The position numbers and the translations under genes were made by a program. Below the pieces are notes generated by a model. That model saw nothing but the letters and a program-made list of their open reading frames with translations, was not told the DNA's origin and did no database searches. This document shows, in pieces, positions 52,705 to 59,798 of a stretch of DNA of 64,000 nucleotides (the stretch's first letter is position 1; each line of letters starts with the position of its first letter). The stretch comes from Bordetella sp. FB-8 (GTDB lineage Bacteria; Pseudomonadota; Gammaproteobacteria; Burkholderiales; Burkholderiaceae_B), in assembly GCF_000382185.1 (NCBI RefSeq), contig NZ_KB907784.1, forward strand, positions 3,814,597 to 3,878,596, read 5' to 3'.

Positions 52705-53688
52705 CTATTTGCCGAACTGCGGACCTTTGTGCTGCAGGCCTGCTTCCACGCCCCGCGGCTGCGCCTGGGTAGTCTCGCGGACCAGGCCGACGTCGCCTTG
52801 GGGATAGTGAATCTGCAGCGCTTTTCCGACGGCCAGTCCGCCGGCGTCGACCAGGCGGTGCCGCAGGTGCTCGATCGGGCCGTTCGCGGTCGCCTGCAGG
52901 ACGGCCTTCCCGGTCATGGCCAGGATGACGCCGTCGTACGCTTTGCCCGGTTCAGCAAGTCGAACGGGCCCCAAGTCGAAGGCTGCACGCCGTGCGACCT
53001 CAAGGCGGCGTTCCAGATCCAGGGGCTTGATGGCATCGGCCAAGAGTTCGGGCAAGCGCCGGTTCTCTTCGAACCGTGTCGATGAGAAGAGGATCTTGCG
53101 CATCGACGCCTCGCTCTGCACGTCGGGCAAGGCGATGTCATTTACGCCGAGGTCGCGTGCGAGATAGAGTTGATCGCGACCATAGGACGTCTTGGTGAAC
53201 TGAGCCCACTCCAGGGAATAGCCCGACTCTTGAGCCAGCTGGGCGGCAAAGACGCGCAAGGTACGGCTATTGCCGTCCGGGAAGGGATGGATGTAGTCCA
53301 GCTGCGTGTAGAGATCGGCCAGACACTTGGCGAAGCTCAGTTGGTCCAGTTGCGCCATGTCCTTGAGGTTGATCGCGCCCAGGATCGCATCGAGCTTGGC
53401 AATGGCCGTCTCGTCCATTCGGGAGTACGCGACAAAAGCCGTGGTTTTGACGTTTTCCAGCCAGCGCATCTTGAGCCAGTCGCGGCCATCAGGCACGGGG
53501 TCTCGGAACATGCCTGGCGTGACGGCTGTCAGCCCATGGGCGGGCAGGTCCTGGAAGATACGGCGATTGATTTCGCGAAGATGCGCGGCATCGAACTGGC
53601 CGCGAACGGGATCGAGCTGCAGCTCGACAATACGTCGTGCTGTGAACTTGGCCTCGAGGGCACTGCGCTCGAGGTCGGTCAGCACCAT
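52705..53688 (-). CDS. Fic-family AMP-transferase toxin with KfrB-like C-terminal domain
   Basis: A 327-residue protein. The Fic domain (about 30-200) has the active-site motif HPFPDGNSRTLR (His at about 132), matching HPFxDGNxR. The C-terminal 85 residues (AEPGKAYDGVIL to KGPQFGK, including QIHYPQGDVGLV) match the end of the neighbouring nucleotidyltransferase-like protein. It starts one base inside the antitoxin stop (TAATG). It is expected to AMPylate a host target when free of antitoxin. Compared with VbhT it lacks a BID domain. Confidence 0.88.
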   Translation of the reverse strand: MVLTDLERSALEAKFTARRIVELQLDPVRGQFDAAHLREINRRIFQDLPAHGLTAVTPGMFRDPVPDGRDWLKMRWLENVKTTAFVAYSRMDETAIAKLDAILGAINLKDMAQLDQLSFAKCLADLYTQLDYIHPFPDGNSRTLRVFAAQLAQESGYSLEWAQFTKTSYGRDQLYLARDLGVNDIALPDVQSEASMRKILFSSTRFEENRRLPELLADAIKPLDLERRLEVARRAAFDLGPVRLAEPGKAYDGVILAMTGKAVLQATANGPIEHLRHRLVDAGGLAVGKALQIHYPQGDVGLVRETTQAQPRGVEAGLQHKGPQFGK

Positions 53689-53897
53689 TACTCGCCCGTG
53701 ACGAATTCCTGCAGCGTCATCTTGCCGTCGATGAAGGCTTGGCCTCGGCGCTGCTCTTGCTCGGTGACTTCGAAACCCTCGAGCTGAACCGACGCAAAGG
53801 CTTCGCTCACGGCGAGCTTGCGGCGCCGGCGTTCTTCATCGCTGATGACAGGATGAGCCAAGGTGATCACGGGTTCGTTCCTTTCGAAATCAACCAT
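53688..53897 (-). CDS. VbhA-like antitoxin of the Fic protein
   Basis: A 69-residue protein with the class I inhibitory helix: SVQLEGFEVT contains SxxxEG, the motif whose Glu blocks the Fic active site. The layout matches VbhA. ATG 53897 chosen (GAAGG at a good distance). One KorB operator (53961-53973) lies 64 bp upstream, so the pair is probably repressed by KorB. Confidence 0.82.
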   Translation of the reverse strand: MVDFERNEPVITLAHPVISDEERRRRKLAVSEAFASVQLEGFEVTEQEQRRGQAFIDGKMTLQEFVTGE

Positions 53898-53960
53898 GAT
53901 TTTACCTTCGTCGCCATGCCAAGTCAGCATCATTTCAGTACCACGCTATTGCGCCATTGG

Positions 53961-53973
53961 TTTAGCCGCTAAA
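53961..53973. promoter_or_regulatory. KorB operator, upstream of the fic operon
   Basis: TTTAGCCGCTAAA, an exact IncP-1 KorB operator. It also overlaps the stop of the membrane-protein gene at 53962. Confidence 0.88.
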
Positions 53974-54753
53974 CACTGGACTGCTCAGATCCTCATCGGA
54001 GGCCACGCGCAGCTTCAAAGAAAGAAGTCTCGTGCTCCATTCCTCATCCGAAAGCTCGCCGTCCGATTGCCGCCAGACCACGATACCTGGAGCTTGAAAA
54101 CTGCAAAACTCACCTTCTACGGATTTCCAGCCAAAAAGAAACCAGCCAACAACACTGGGAATGACACCGAGGTCTCGCACCACAATCTGGCAGCGCCAGC
54201 CAGGGTACCTACCAACAGCGTCAATGCGTTGCTGCAGTCGCGTCGCGCTGCGGTTGCGGCGATTCAGGAGCGACGTGCTGATGATAAGTACGCCAGGCTT
54301 GGCGCGTTTCTCGTACAACAAGATTTCGAAGGCTCGCAGCGAAAGTGCATTGAGTTCATCCCGGTCAGCCGGATTTTTGATCGCGCGAAAGTGCTTGGGC
54401 TTCACAAAAGGAAGAATGCTGGTGAACCGCCACCAGATCGACTTCAGGATAGGCGTGCTCAGATGGGTGGACCAAGTTTCGAGTGCACTGAGAGGCTTCT
54501 CACGTTGGGCAAGCACGCGTAAGCCCTTGTGCTTGTCGAAGCGGCGCACAAGGTGGCGCCAGATCAGGTAGCCCAGCATTAAGAGTACGATTCCTGCCAG
54601 AATGGCTGCGAATGGCTGCATGCGAATTATGAAGAGCCAGAATTTGCGCGGCAACAGATCAAGCGGAAGGTAGAACCCGGCACACAGTAGGATGAAGCTT
54701 ACGCAAACCAAGACCAAAAGAATGAACATCCAACGGGGCATATCGCGCGTCAT
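53962..54753 (-). CDS. Hypothetical membrane protein with two N-terminal helices
   Basis: A 263-residue protein: two membrane helices (about 10-29 and 43-66) followed by a cytosolic domain with no recognised motif (LRAFEILLYEKRAKPGVLII, WRCQIVVRDLGVIPSVVGW). Its stop codon lies at a KorB operator. It follows the prepilin peptidase gene by 140 bp; a relation to pili cannot be shown. Confidence 0.65.
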   Translation of the reverse strand: MTRDMPRWMFILLVLVCVSFILLCAGFYLPLDLLPRKFWLFIIRMQPFAAILAGIVLLMLGYLIWRHLVRRFDKHKGLRVLAQREKPLSALETWSTHLSTPILKSIWWRFTSILPFVKPKHFRAIKNPADRDELNALSLRAFEILLYEKRAKPGVLIISTSLLNRRNRSATRLQQRIDAVGRYPGWRCQIVVRDLGVIPSVVGWFLFGWKSVEGEFCSFQAPGIVVWRQSDGELSDEEWSTRLLSLKLRVASDEDLSSPVFSG

Positions 54754-54894
54754 ATTTGTGTCTCTGTCTCGGTTTGGACCATCTGGGTCGGCAAGGTTTC
54801 GATGCGATCTGCCAGATAAGTCATTTCGGTCATGTTGAATTGGTCGATGCCATCCCCGGCCTGGGCCATTTTAAGCAGCTATCTAAGGGTTGAA

Positions 54895-55620
54895 TCACAG
54901 GACAGGGAGTGTCGCAGTGATAAGCAAGGCCAGGATACCTGCAGCGCAGAGAAATGGCCCGAATGCCTGCCGCTGAGGTGATAATGAATAGTGGGTATCT
55001 TCTGGTCTTAGAGTCGTAGATCTCCAGCCCGATGCAAACAGCGACAGGCTGGCCAGGAACACGGCCAGCGCCGCCGTGAGCAGCACACCCTGCAAGCCGA
55101 CCCAGGCGCCAATGGCGGCGAGCATCTTGGCGTCCCCGGCACCGAACCCTGCCTGCCCTTTTTGGAGTCGACAGATTGCACTGGCGGCGATTATCGTTAG
55201 GAACCCAGCTGCGGCTCCAACGCAGGCATCCGTGAACGACGTAAACAGATGCCAGGCGTTCATCTCCAGCCCGAAGATCAAAAGAGGGATCGTCAGGAGG
55301 TTGGGGAGAAACCCGCTCAGCTGGTCGACTGCTGCCAGGACGATGAGGACGGCGCCGAACAGATCGACAATGAGTGAGATATCGGTCGCCCCGAACGTCA
55401 GCCCGACCAGTAGCAGCATGACGGTTGTCGCGGCAAGAATGACGCAGAAGGGGTTTAGGGATTGCTGGCCTTGAACTGACGACCCAGCTGGCAGCGACGA
55501 CGACAAGTTCAAGAGCAGGTCTTCGGCGAACGTGGCCACCAGGTGGCCCAAGATCGGCCCAGCCAAAGCCATGACAAGTGCGCCCGGCAGGTTTTGATGG
55601 AGTTGTGCAACGACTGTCAT
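54895..55620 (-). CDS. Type IV prepilin peptidase (A24), no methylase domain
   Basis: A 241-residue inner-membrane aspartic protease: first catalytic Asp in AAVDQLSGFLPN (near 100) and second in the motif GFGAGDAKMLAAIGAW (near 165). Seven or so membrane helices. The N-terminal methyltransferase part of PilD-type enzymes is missing, as in TadV/CpaA and TraP/PilU-type enzymes. No pilin or pilus assembly gene occurs in the window. A KorB operator (55652-55664) lies just upstream of its start. Confidence 0.85.
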   Translation of the reverse strand: MTVVAQLHQNLPGALVMALAGPILGHLVATFAEDLLLNLSSSLPAGSSVQGQQSLNPFCVILAATTVMLLLVGLTFGATDISLIVDLFGAVLIVLAAVDQLSGFLPNLLTIPLLIFGLEMNAWHLFTSFTDACVGAAAGFLTIIAASAICRLQKGQAGFGAGDAKMLAAIGAWVGLQGVLLTAALAVFLASLSLFASGWRSTTLRPEDTHYSLSPQRQAFGPFLCAAGILALLITATLPVL

Positions 55621-55651
55621 GAGGTGATTTTCCTTGGTCTGATGTTCAAGG

Positions 55652-55664
55652 TTTAGCCGCTAAA
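55652..55664. promoter_or_regulatory. KorB operator between korB and the prepilin peptidase
   Basis: TTTAGCCGCTAAA; overlaps the korB stop codon and lies 32 bp before the prepilin peptidase start. Confidence 0.88.
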
Positions 55665-56649
55665 CTTCATCGGACTGGCTCAGAAGCTTGCCCATGCCCA
55701 TGCGATCGAGCAGGCCGTCGAAATGCTCCCAGGAATGCACTTTGATGATGAGCTGGGCGGTATCTTTCTTACCCGGCGCGAGGATCACCGCCGTGCCCAG
55801 ATGATCGGCCATGGCACGCTCGACGCGCTTGTAGTCAGCAGTTTTTTCGTTGGCATTCTTGGGCTTTTTCTTGGCTTTATTCGCCAGCGCGATTTTGTCG
55901 CGCACCGCCTTAGCAGCGCCACGGCTAATAGTTTGTTTAGCCGCTAAACTCGCCACTTCCCCCTCGCCTTCCAGTCCTTGATTCGCGGCTAAGCTTCCTT
56001 GCTGTAGCACCGCGTCGACCGCTTGAGGATCCTCACGGTAGGCTCGAGCCAACTCGTTGGCCACGGTGACGTCATTCACTCGACCGTCAGTGACTGCCTG
56101 CGCGATCGGATCGGGTAGGTGAAGCATCCCGACGTACTGCGAGACATACCCGCGGGTCTTCCCGAGCGTCTTGGCAATTTCTGCCTGCGTCGTCCCCTGC
56201 GACAGCTTGCGTCCCATGTAGTCAGCAATCTCGCGGGGGGTCAGATTCTCGCGCTGGATGTTCTCGATGATCTGGTCGTCTTCATCGTGATCGTTATCGA
56301 TGAAGGCCGGGATCGTATCCTTTTTGGCCCAAAGGGAACCGCGATAGCGTCGCTCACCGTGGTTGACGAAGTACTCCCCGGGGTTGTCGGGATCGTCGCA
56401 CACAGAGATGGGCGTTTTCACACCGTGCTCGGCAATCGATGCGCCGATCTCGGCGATGCTCTCGGGCGTGAGGCCAGGATTCTCAGCCGTACGCACTTGC
56501 GGGCGCAGCTTGATCTTGTCCAACGGGATATCCATCGGGCGGCCGGCTTTTTGGACCGGTTTGCCGAGCATCGAAGCCAGGTCACCCAGGCCGTTTAGAT
56601 CCAGGCCGGTGGACGAGGTTTTGCTTGAGTGTTTAGCGGCTAAACTCAT
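55660..56649 (-). CDS. korB: KorB-like partition protein and global repressor
   Basis: A 329-residue ParB family protein close to KorB of IncP-1 plasmids in layout: ParB N-terminal domain with VNHGERRYRGSLWA and IIENIQRENLTPREIADYMG, helix-turn-helix QAEIAKTLGKTRGYVSQYVGM, then VNDVTVANELARAYRED in the operator-contact region, and a C-terminal SH3-like dimer domain (VHSWEHFDGLLDRM). The ATG overlaps the parA stop (ATGA), and codons 2-6 encode SLAAK because a KorB operator lies in the coding sequence. The many operators nearby are its expected targets. The longer frame to 56760 is inside parA and rejected. Confidence 0.92.
   Translation of the reverse strand: MSLAAKHSSKTSSTGLDLNGLGDLASMLGKPVQKAGRPMDIPLDKIKLRPQVRTAENPGLTPESIAEIGASIAEHGVKTPISVCDDPDNPGEYFVNHGERRYRGSLWAKKDTIPAFIDNDHDEDDQIIENIQRENLTPREIADYMGRKLSQGTTQAEIAKTLGKTRGYVSQYVGMLHLPDPIAQAVTDGRVNDVTVANELARAYREDPQAVDAVLQQGSLAANQGLEGEGEVASLAAKQTISRGAAKAVRDKIALANKAKKKPKNANEKTADYKRVERAMADHLGTAVILAPGKKDTAQLIIKVHSWEHFDGLLDRMGMGKLLSQSDEV
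55936..55948. promoter_or_regulatory. KorB operator inside korB
   Basis: TTTAGCCGCTAAA within the korB reading frame, encoding the SLAAK part of ASLAAKQ. No promoter is apparent here, so it is likely a partition or nucleation site. Confidence 0.85.
56632..56644. promoter_or_regulatory. KorB operator at the start of korB
   Basis: TTTAGCGGCTAAA on the plus strand, spanning codons 2-6 of korB. It could allow KorB to affect its own expression or serve as a centromere copy. Confidence 0.85.
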
Positions 56650-57425
56650 TGCGCGTCTCCCAAGTTTTCGTTGATCAATCCGAGTTTGTTCAGGATATAG
56701 GCGCCCATCTGGCGCATTTCGGTCGCAGCCGCTCGGGCCGACGTCTTGCGGCTCTTCCAAACCGGCTGACCTAACGCCAAGGCATCAGCCACCGAGGAAC
56801 GGAGCCCCACCTTGAATGGCGTGAGCAGATTCCCATGCGCCTCTTGCACTTGCGCCAGGATCTGTACTTGCCGTGGGTTGCGCAGGTCCACACGGCTTGG
56901 CAGGATGCCCAGGAACTGCAGATCAGGATTGATCTCTTTGGCCATTAGGATGATGCCGAGCATGTCCTTGATTCCTTCAATGGAATACACCTCCATCTCC
57001 ACCGGCGCGATAACTGCATCGGCCGCATGCAACGCGCTGCCTAGGGCAATGCTCAGGCCGGGCGCCGTGTCGATCACGCAAAGATCGTAGGCATCGGAAA
57101 GCTTGGCCATCTGTGACGACAAGTTCTCCCGCGCTTGATCCAGTGGCATGTAGATCAGATTCGCAAGCAATCGGTCCGCGACGATCAGGTCTAGCCTGGG
57201 GCCGTCAGCCGGTTTAGCGGCTAAACCGATCACCTCGCTCGGACTGAAAAGCTGGCTCGCCGCGATCCCGCAAGCCGCCGCGGTCAGTGACTTGGACAAA
57301 TTGCCAGTGTCCAGATCGATGGCCAGCACGCGCAGGCCCGACTCGACGCCGTACCAAGCTATATGGGCTGCGGTTGCGGTCTTACCGACACCGCCTTTAC
57401 CTTGGGCTACGACTGCTGTTTTCAT
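56646..57425 (-). CDS. parA: IncC/ParA-like partition ATPase
   Basis: A 259-residue ParA: deviant Walker A KGGVGKT at about 11-17, Walker A' VLAIDLDTGN and Walker B LCVIDTAPGL. Length without an N-terminal DNA-binding extension matches the short IncC form of IncP-1 (type Ib). It forms a partition operon with korB, the two overlapping by four bases, with a KorB operator 16 bp before its ATG. Confidence 0.92.
   Translation of the reverse strand: MKTAVVAQGKGGVGKTATAAHIAWYGVESGLRVLAIDLDTGNLSKSLTAAACGIAASQLFSPSEVIGLAAKPADGPRLDLIVADRLLANLIYMPLDQARENLSSQMAKLSDAYDLCVIDTAPGLSIALGSALHAADAVIAPVEMEVYSIEGIKDMLGIILMAKEINPDLQFLGILPSRVDLRNPRQVQILAQVQEAHGNLLTPFKVGLRSSVADALALGQPVWKSRKTSARAAATEMRQMGAYILNKLGLINENLGDAQ
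57213..57225. promoter_or_regulatory. KorB operator inside parA
   Basis: TTTAGCGGCTAAA in the coding sequence, encoding GLAAKP of parA. Confidence 0.85.
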
Positions 57426-57441
57426 GAATTTCTCCTGTGTG

Positions 57442-57454
57442 TTTAGCGGCTAAA
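57442..57454. promoter_or_regulatory. KorB operator before parA (proximal)
   Basis: TTTAGCGGCTAAA, 17 bp upstream of the parA start. Paired with another copy exactly 46 bp away. Confidence 0.9.
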
Positions 57455-57487
57455 CACCGCCTTGATTCGCCGCCTCTCTCGCCAGGG

Positions 57488-57500
57488 TTTAGCGGCTAAA
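57488..57500. promoter_or_regulatory. KorB operator before parA (distal)
   Basis: TTTAGCGGCTAAA, 46 bp from the proximal copy and 15 bp after the stop of the repressor gene at 57515. Confidence 0.9.
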
Positions 57501-57514
57501 CATCGCTTTCACTG

Positions 57515-57799
57515 CTAGATATCTTTGCGATCTTCTGGGGCCTTTAATTCCGGCCATACTTCCCAGTAATCTGTCGGTCGCATTTCCTCTCGCGAAATGC
57601 CGAGAGCATTCATCAATTTGATGCAGTCCTCGGCCTTCAGAGGTTTCTTACTTCTCATCATTTTTGAGATAGCGGCCTGAGACACATCAAGCACTTTGGC
57701 TAAGTCAGCCTGAGTGCCACCTGCAAGCTGCTGCGCCTTCAATAGCCCTGCGTACGAAGGGCCATGTTGCTTAAGACTGAAATGGAATTTTTTGATCAT
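57515..57799 (-). CDS. Cro/XRE-type small DNA-binding protein
   Basis: A 94-residue protein with a helix-turn-helix GTQADLAKVLDVSQAAISKMM (about 28-48). It starts at MIKKFHFSLK and lies between the parA operon and a divergently transcribed repressor, with operator-like palindromes in the 93-bp space. It may be the Cro-like half of a two-repressor switch. Confidence 0.78.
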   Translation of the reverse strand: MIKKFHFSLKQHGPSYAGLLKAQQLAGGTQADLAKVLDVSQAAISKMMRSKKPLKAEDCIKLMNALGISREEMRPTDYWEVWPELKAPEDRKDI

Positions 57800-57813
57800 G
57801 GTGGGCTTATTTT

Positions 57814-57878
57814 ATAACTATAGTTATTTTCACACAAGGATCAGGTCGGTTTCCCTAGTTGGGTCTATACAACTTAGG
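57814..57878. promoter_or_regulatory. Operators between the two divergent repressors
   Basis: The perfect palindrome ATAACTATAGTTAT (57814-57827) lies near the minus-strand start, and CCTAGTTG-8-CAACTTAGG (57854-57878) near the plus-strand start. Each probably binds one of the two flanking regulators. Confidence 0.65.
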
Positions 57879-57892
57879 TAATAGCCTTAGGC

Positions 57893-58231
57893 ATGGACCT
57901 TATAGCGACAGGCGCTAGGATCAAAGCCCGCCGAATTGAGTTGGGGCTCACCCAACAAAAGTTGGCGCAGAAGGTATCCGCGCTCTCCAGCAACCTCTCT
58001 CAGGCCGCCCTAAATAAAATTGAGAAAGGCGGCGCCACTAGTCGCCTCTTCGATATCGCAGAGGCCCTGGAGATATCCGTTCTTCGTCTTGCTTACGCTG
58101 ACGATATTCCGAAATATGACGGATATTGGCCGTTCAAAATTTCGAGACTAGAAGACTTCGAGCAACTCAAGCCTTCCAAAAAGGAAGAACTCGATCAGCG
58201 ACTAGCTGACTTCATTGCTGGCGCGCTTTAA
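57893..58231 (+). CDS. XRE-family repressor
   Basis: A 112-residue regulator: helix-turn-helix RIKARRIELGLTQQKLAQKV (about 10-29) with NLSQAALNKIEKGG, then a charged C-terminal extension ending DQRLADFIAGAL. Divergent from the Cro-like gene at 57515. It may control integration or transfer decisions, by analogy with other conjugative elements. Confidence 0.8.
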   Translation: MDLIATGARIKARRIELGLTQQKLAQKVSALSSNLSQAALNKIEKGGATSRLFDIAEALEISVLRLAYADDIPKYDGYWPFKISRLEDFEQLKPSKKEELDQRLADFIAGAL

Positions 58232-59027
58232 GCCCACAGCCCAGACTATTAAACCGACCGCCCCGGCAATCCTGAGCAAGGCTGCTGTGTTGATGTTTTA
58301 TTCCGAGCCAGGAATAGCCTCGAAATAAACAATCACAAGACAGCTATTCGTCAATATTTCGCAACATAACAACTTTAATAATTGTTAATAAATGTCAATT
58401 TATTGACCGTTAAAATTACTTTAGTTATTATTCGAGTCAGCTCTTTAATCACCGAATCGTAAACATGTTCGGCATGCACTTTGTCGCTGCCGTTTGGGGA
58501 CTCTCCACGCCCGTTGTCGTCGCTCGATGACCTTAGGCGTGTAGAACTGCTGGTCGCCCTGACACAAAAGTCCCAGCAAAAGCCATTGAGAAATCCCCTG
58601 CCAACACAGGAGAGGTTTCACGCCAAGGCATTCGTGCGGAGTGCGCCGGCCGCGAGTAGATCGCCGGCGATAAGCCCCTAGGTGTGTTGCAGAGATGCAC
58701 CGGCGCAATGGTCTTGTATGTTTTGGCCTGCAGGCCGTCGCCAGTCTCATAGGACGCCGCCGCCCAGGCCAGACCTGTTAGTTCACAGGTCTGAAGTAGC
58801 CGAAGTTAAGGTCTTCAAGCAAGGAGGTGGTGTGGATTTCGGGAATCCGTCCACGGCACCTTCAACAAGCGCCTCTTCCAACACTGACATGGCGAGTAAT
58901 GTCGGAGAACACCAGCACCGGAGACCAACGGCGCTGCGGAGTGCAAGTCTCTAAGTCGCCGCCCGCGTCGTGGTATCTCGCTGGCGGCATCCGAATCGGC
59001 ATTCGCCACCCTACTTTCACTTCAATG
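58232..59027. other. 796-bp gap with AT-rich segment and a hairpin
   Basis: 58320-58440 is very AT-rich with the inverted repeat AATAAA-6-TTTATT. At 58770-58793 there is a perfect stem CAGACCTGT-6-ACAGGTCTG. No frame has a credible start or recognisable product. The stretch may include an origin-like or regulatory site, or the remnant of a lost gene. Confidence 0.45.
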
Positions 59028-59063
59028 TTTAGCGGCTAAACACTTGATGGTTTAGCCGCTAAT
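59028..59063. promoter_or_regulatory. KorB operator pair, 23 bp apart, upstream of the DUF192 gene
   Basis: TTTAGCGGCTAAA (59028-59040) and TTTAGCCGCTAAT (59051-59063, last base differs). The starts are 23 bp apart, the same as in the pair at 59736. About 65-95 bp before the DUF192 start. Confidence 0.82.
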
Positions 59064-59125
59064 CATTGCGTCGTGGAGGACCCCAGAGTGCTCCGATTCG
59101 AATGCTCAAATCCAAGGAAGGAACC

Positions 59126-59605
59126 ATGCGCCACCCATTGCCGAGCTGGGTTTCATGGAGGGGTCTGATCGTAATCCTGATTGTCTCAATCGCGATGACG
59201 TTTGAAATCAGGGGCTACCTTCAACCGCATCCCCAATCACAGCTGCCGAGCATCCAGCTTCAGGTTGGCTCGCAACCAGTACAAGCCGAAGTTGCCCTCA
59301 CTCCGGAAGAACAAGAACGCGGACTGATGTTCCGCAAGAGTCTGCCAGACAATCAAGGCATGCTCTTCGTCTTTCAGAAACTTCAACCTCAATGCTTCTG
59401 GATGCACAACACGCCGCTTCCCCTGTCGATTGCTTTCATGAACGACGGAGGAAAGATCATAAGTATCCAAGACATGGCGCCGGAAACCAACGTCGGTCAC
59501 TGCTCGGGCAAACCGGTGCGCTATGCGCTGGAAATGCCTCAAGGCTGGTATGCAGCCAAAGGCGTCGAATATGGAAGCGATGTAGCTGGGCTACCCGCGC
59601 CATGA
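59126..59605 (+). CDS. DUF192-family exported protein
   Basis: A 159-residue protein with one N-terminal membrane or signal helix (about 9-25) and a DUF192 domain: TPEEQERGLMFRKSLPDNQGMLFVF, FWMHNTPLPLSIAFM, ALEMPQGWYAAKGVEYG. Family members are small exported proteins of unknown function. RBS AAGGAAGGAA; KorB operators precede it. Confidence 0.85.
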   Translation: MRHPLPSWVSWRGLIVILIVSIAMTFEIRGYLQPHPQSQLPSIQLQVGSQPVQAEVALTPEEQERGLMFRKSLPDNQGMLFVFQKLQPQCFWMHNTPLPLSIAFMNDGGKIISIQDMAPETNVGHCSGKPVRYALEMPQGWYAAKGVEYGSDVAGLPAP

Positions 59606-59735
59606 TTGCGGCAGAGTTCGGCCATCGCCGGCTCCTGAGATAAGGGATCGATTGGTGTAGAAACGGACCATTTTCTATTTGCGCACTGGTCGCCCTTATG
59701 TAATTCCTGCTTTTCAACGATGAAACCGAGCGCTG

Positions 59736-59771
59736 TTTAGCGGCTAAAGCAGCATGTGTTTAGCCGCTAAA
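59736..59771. promoter_or_regulatory. KorB operator pair, 23 bp apart, upstream of the DUF1173 gene
   Basis: TTTAGCGGCTAAA (59736-59748) and TTTAGCCGCTAAA (59759-59771), 23 bp between starts, ending 27 bp before the ATG at 59799. Confidence 0.9.
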
Positions 59772-59798
59772 CATCGTCGCCTTACTCGACGGGAAATC

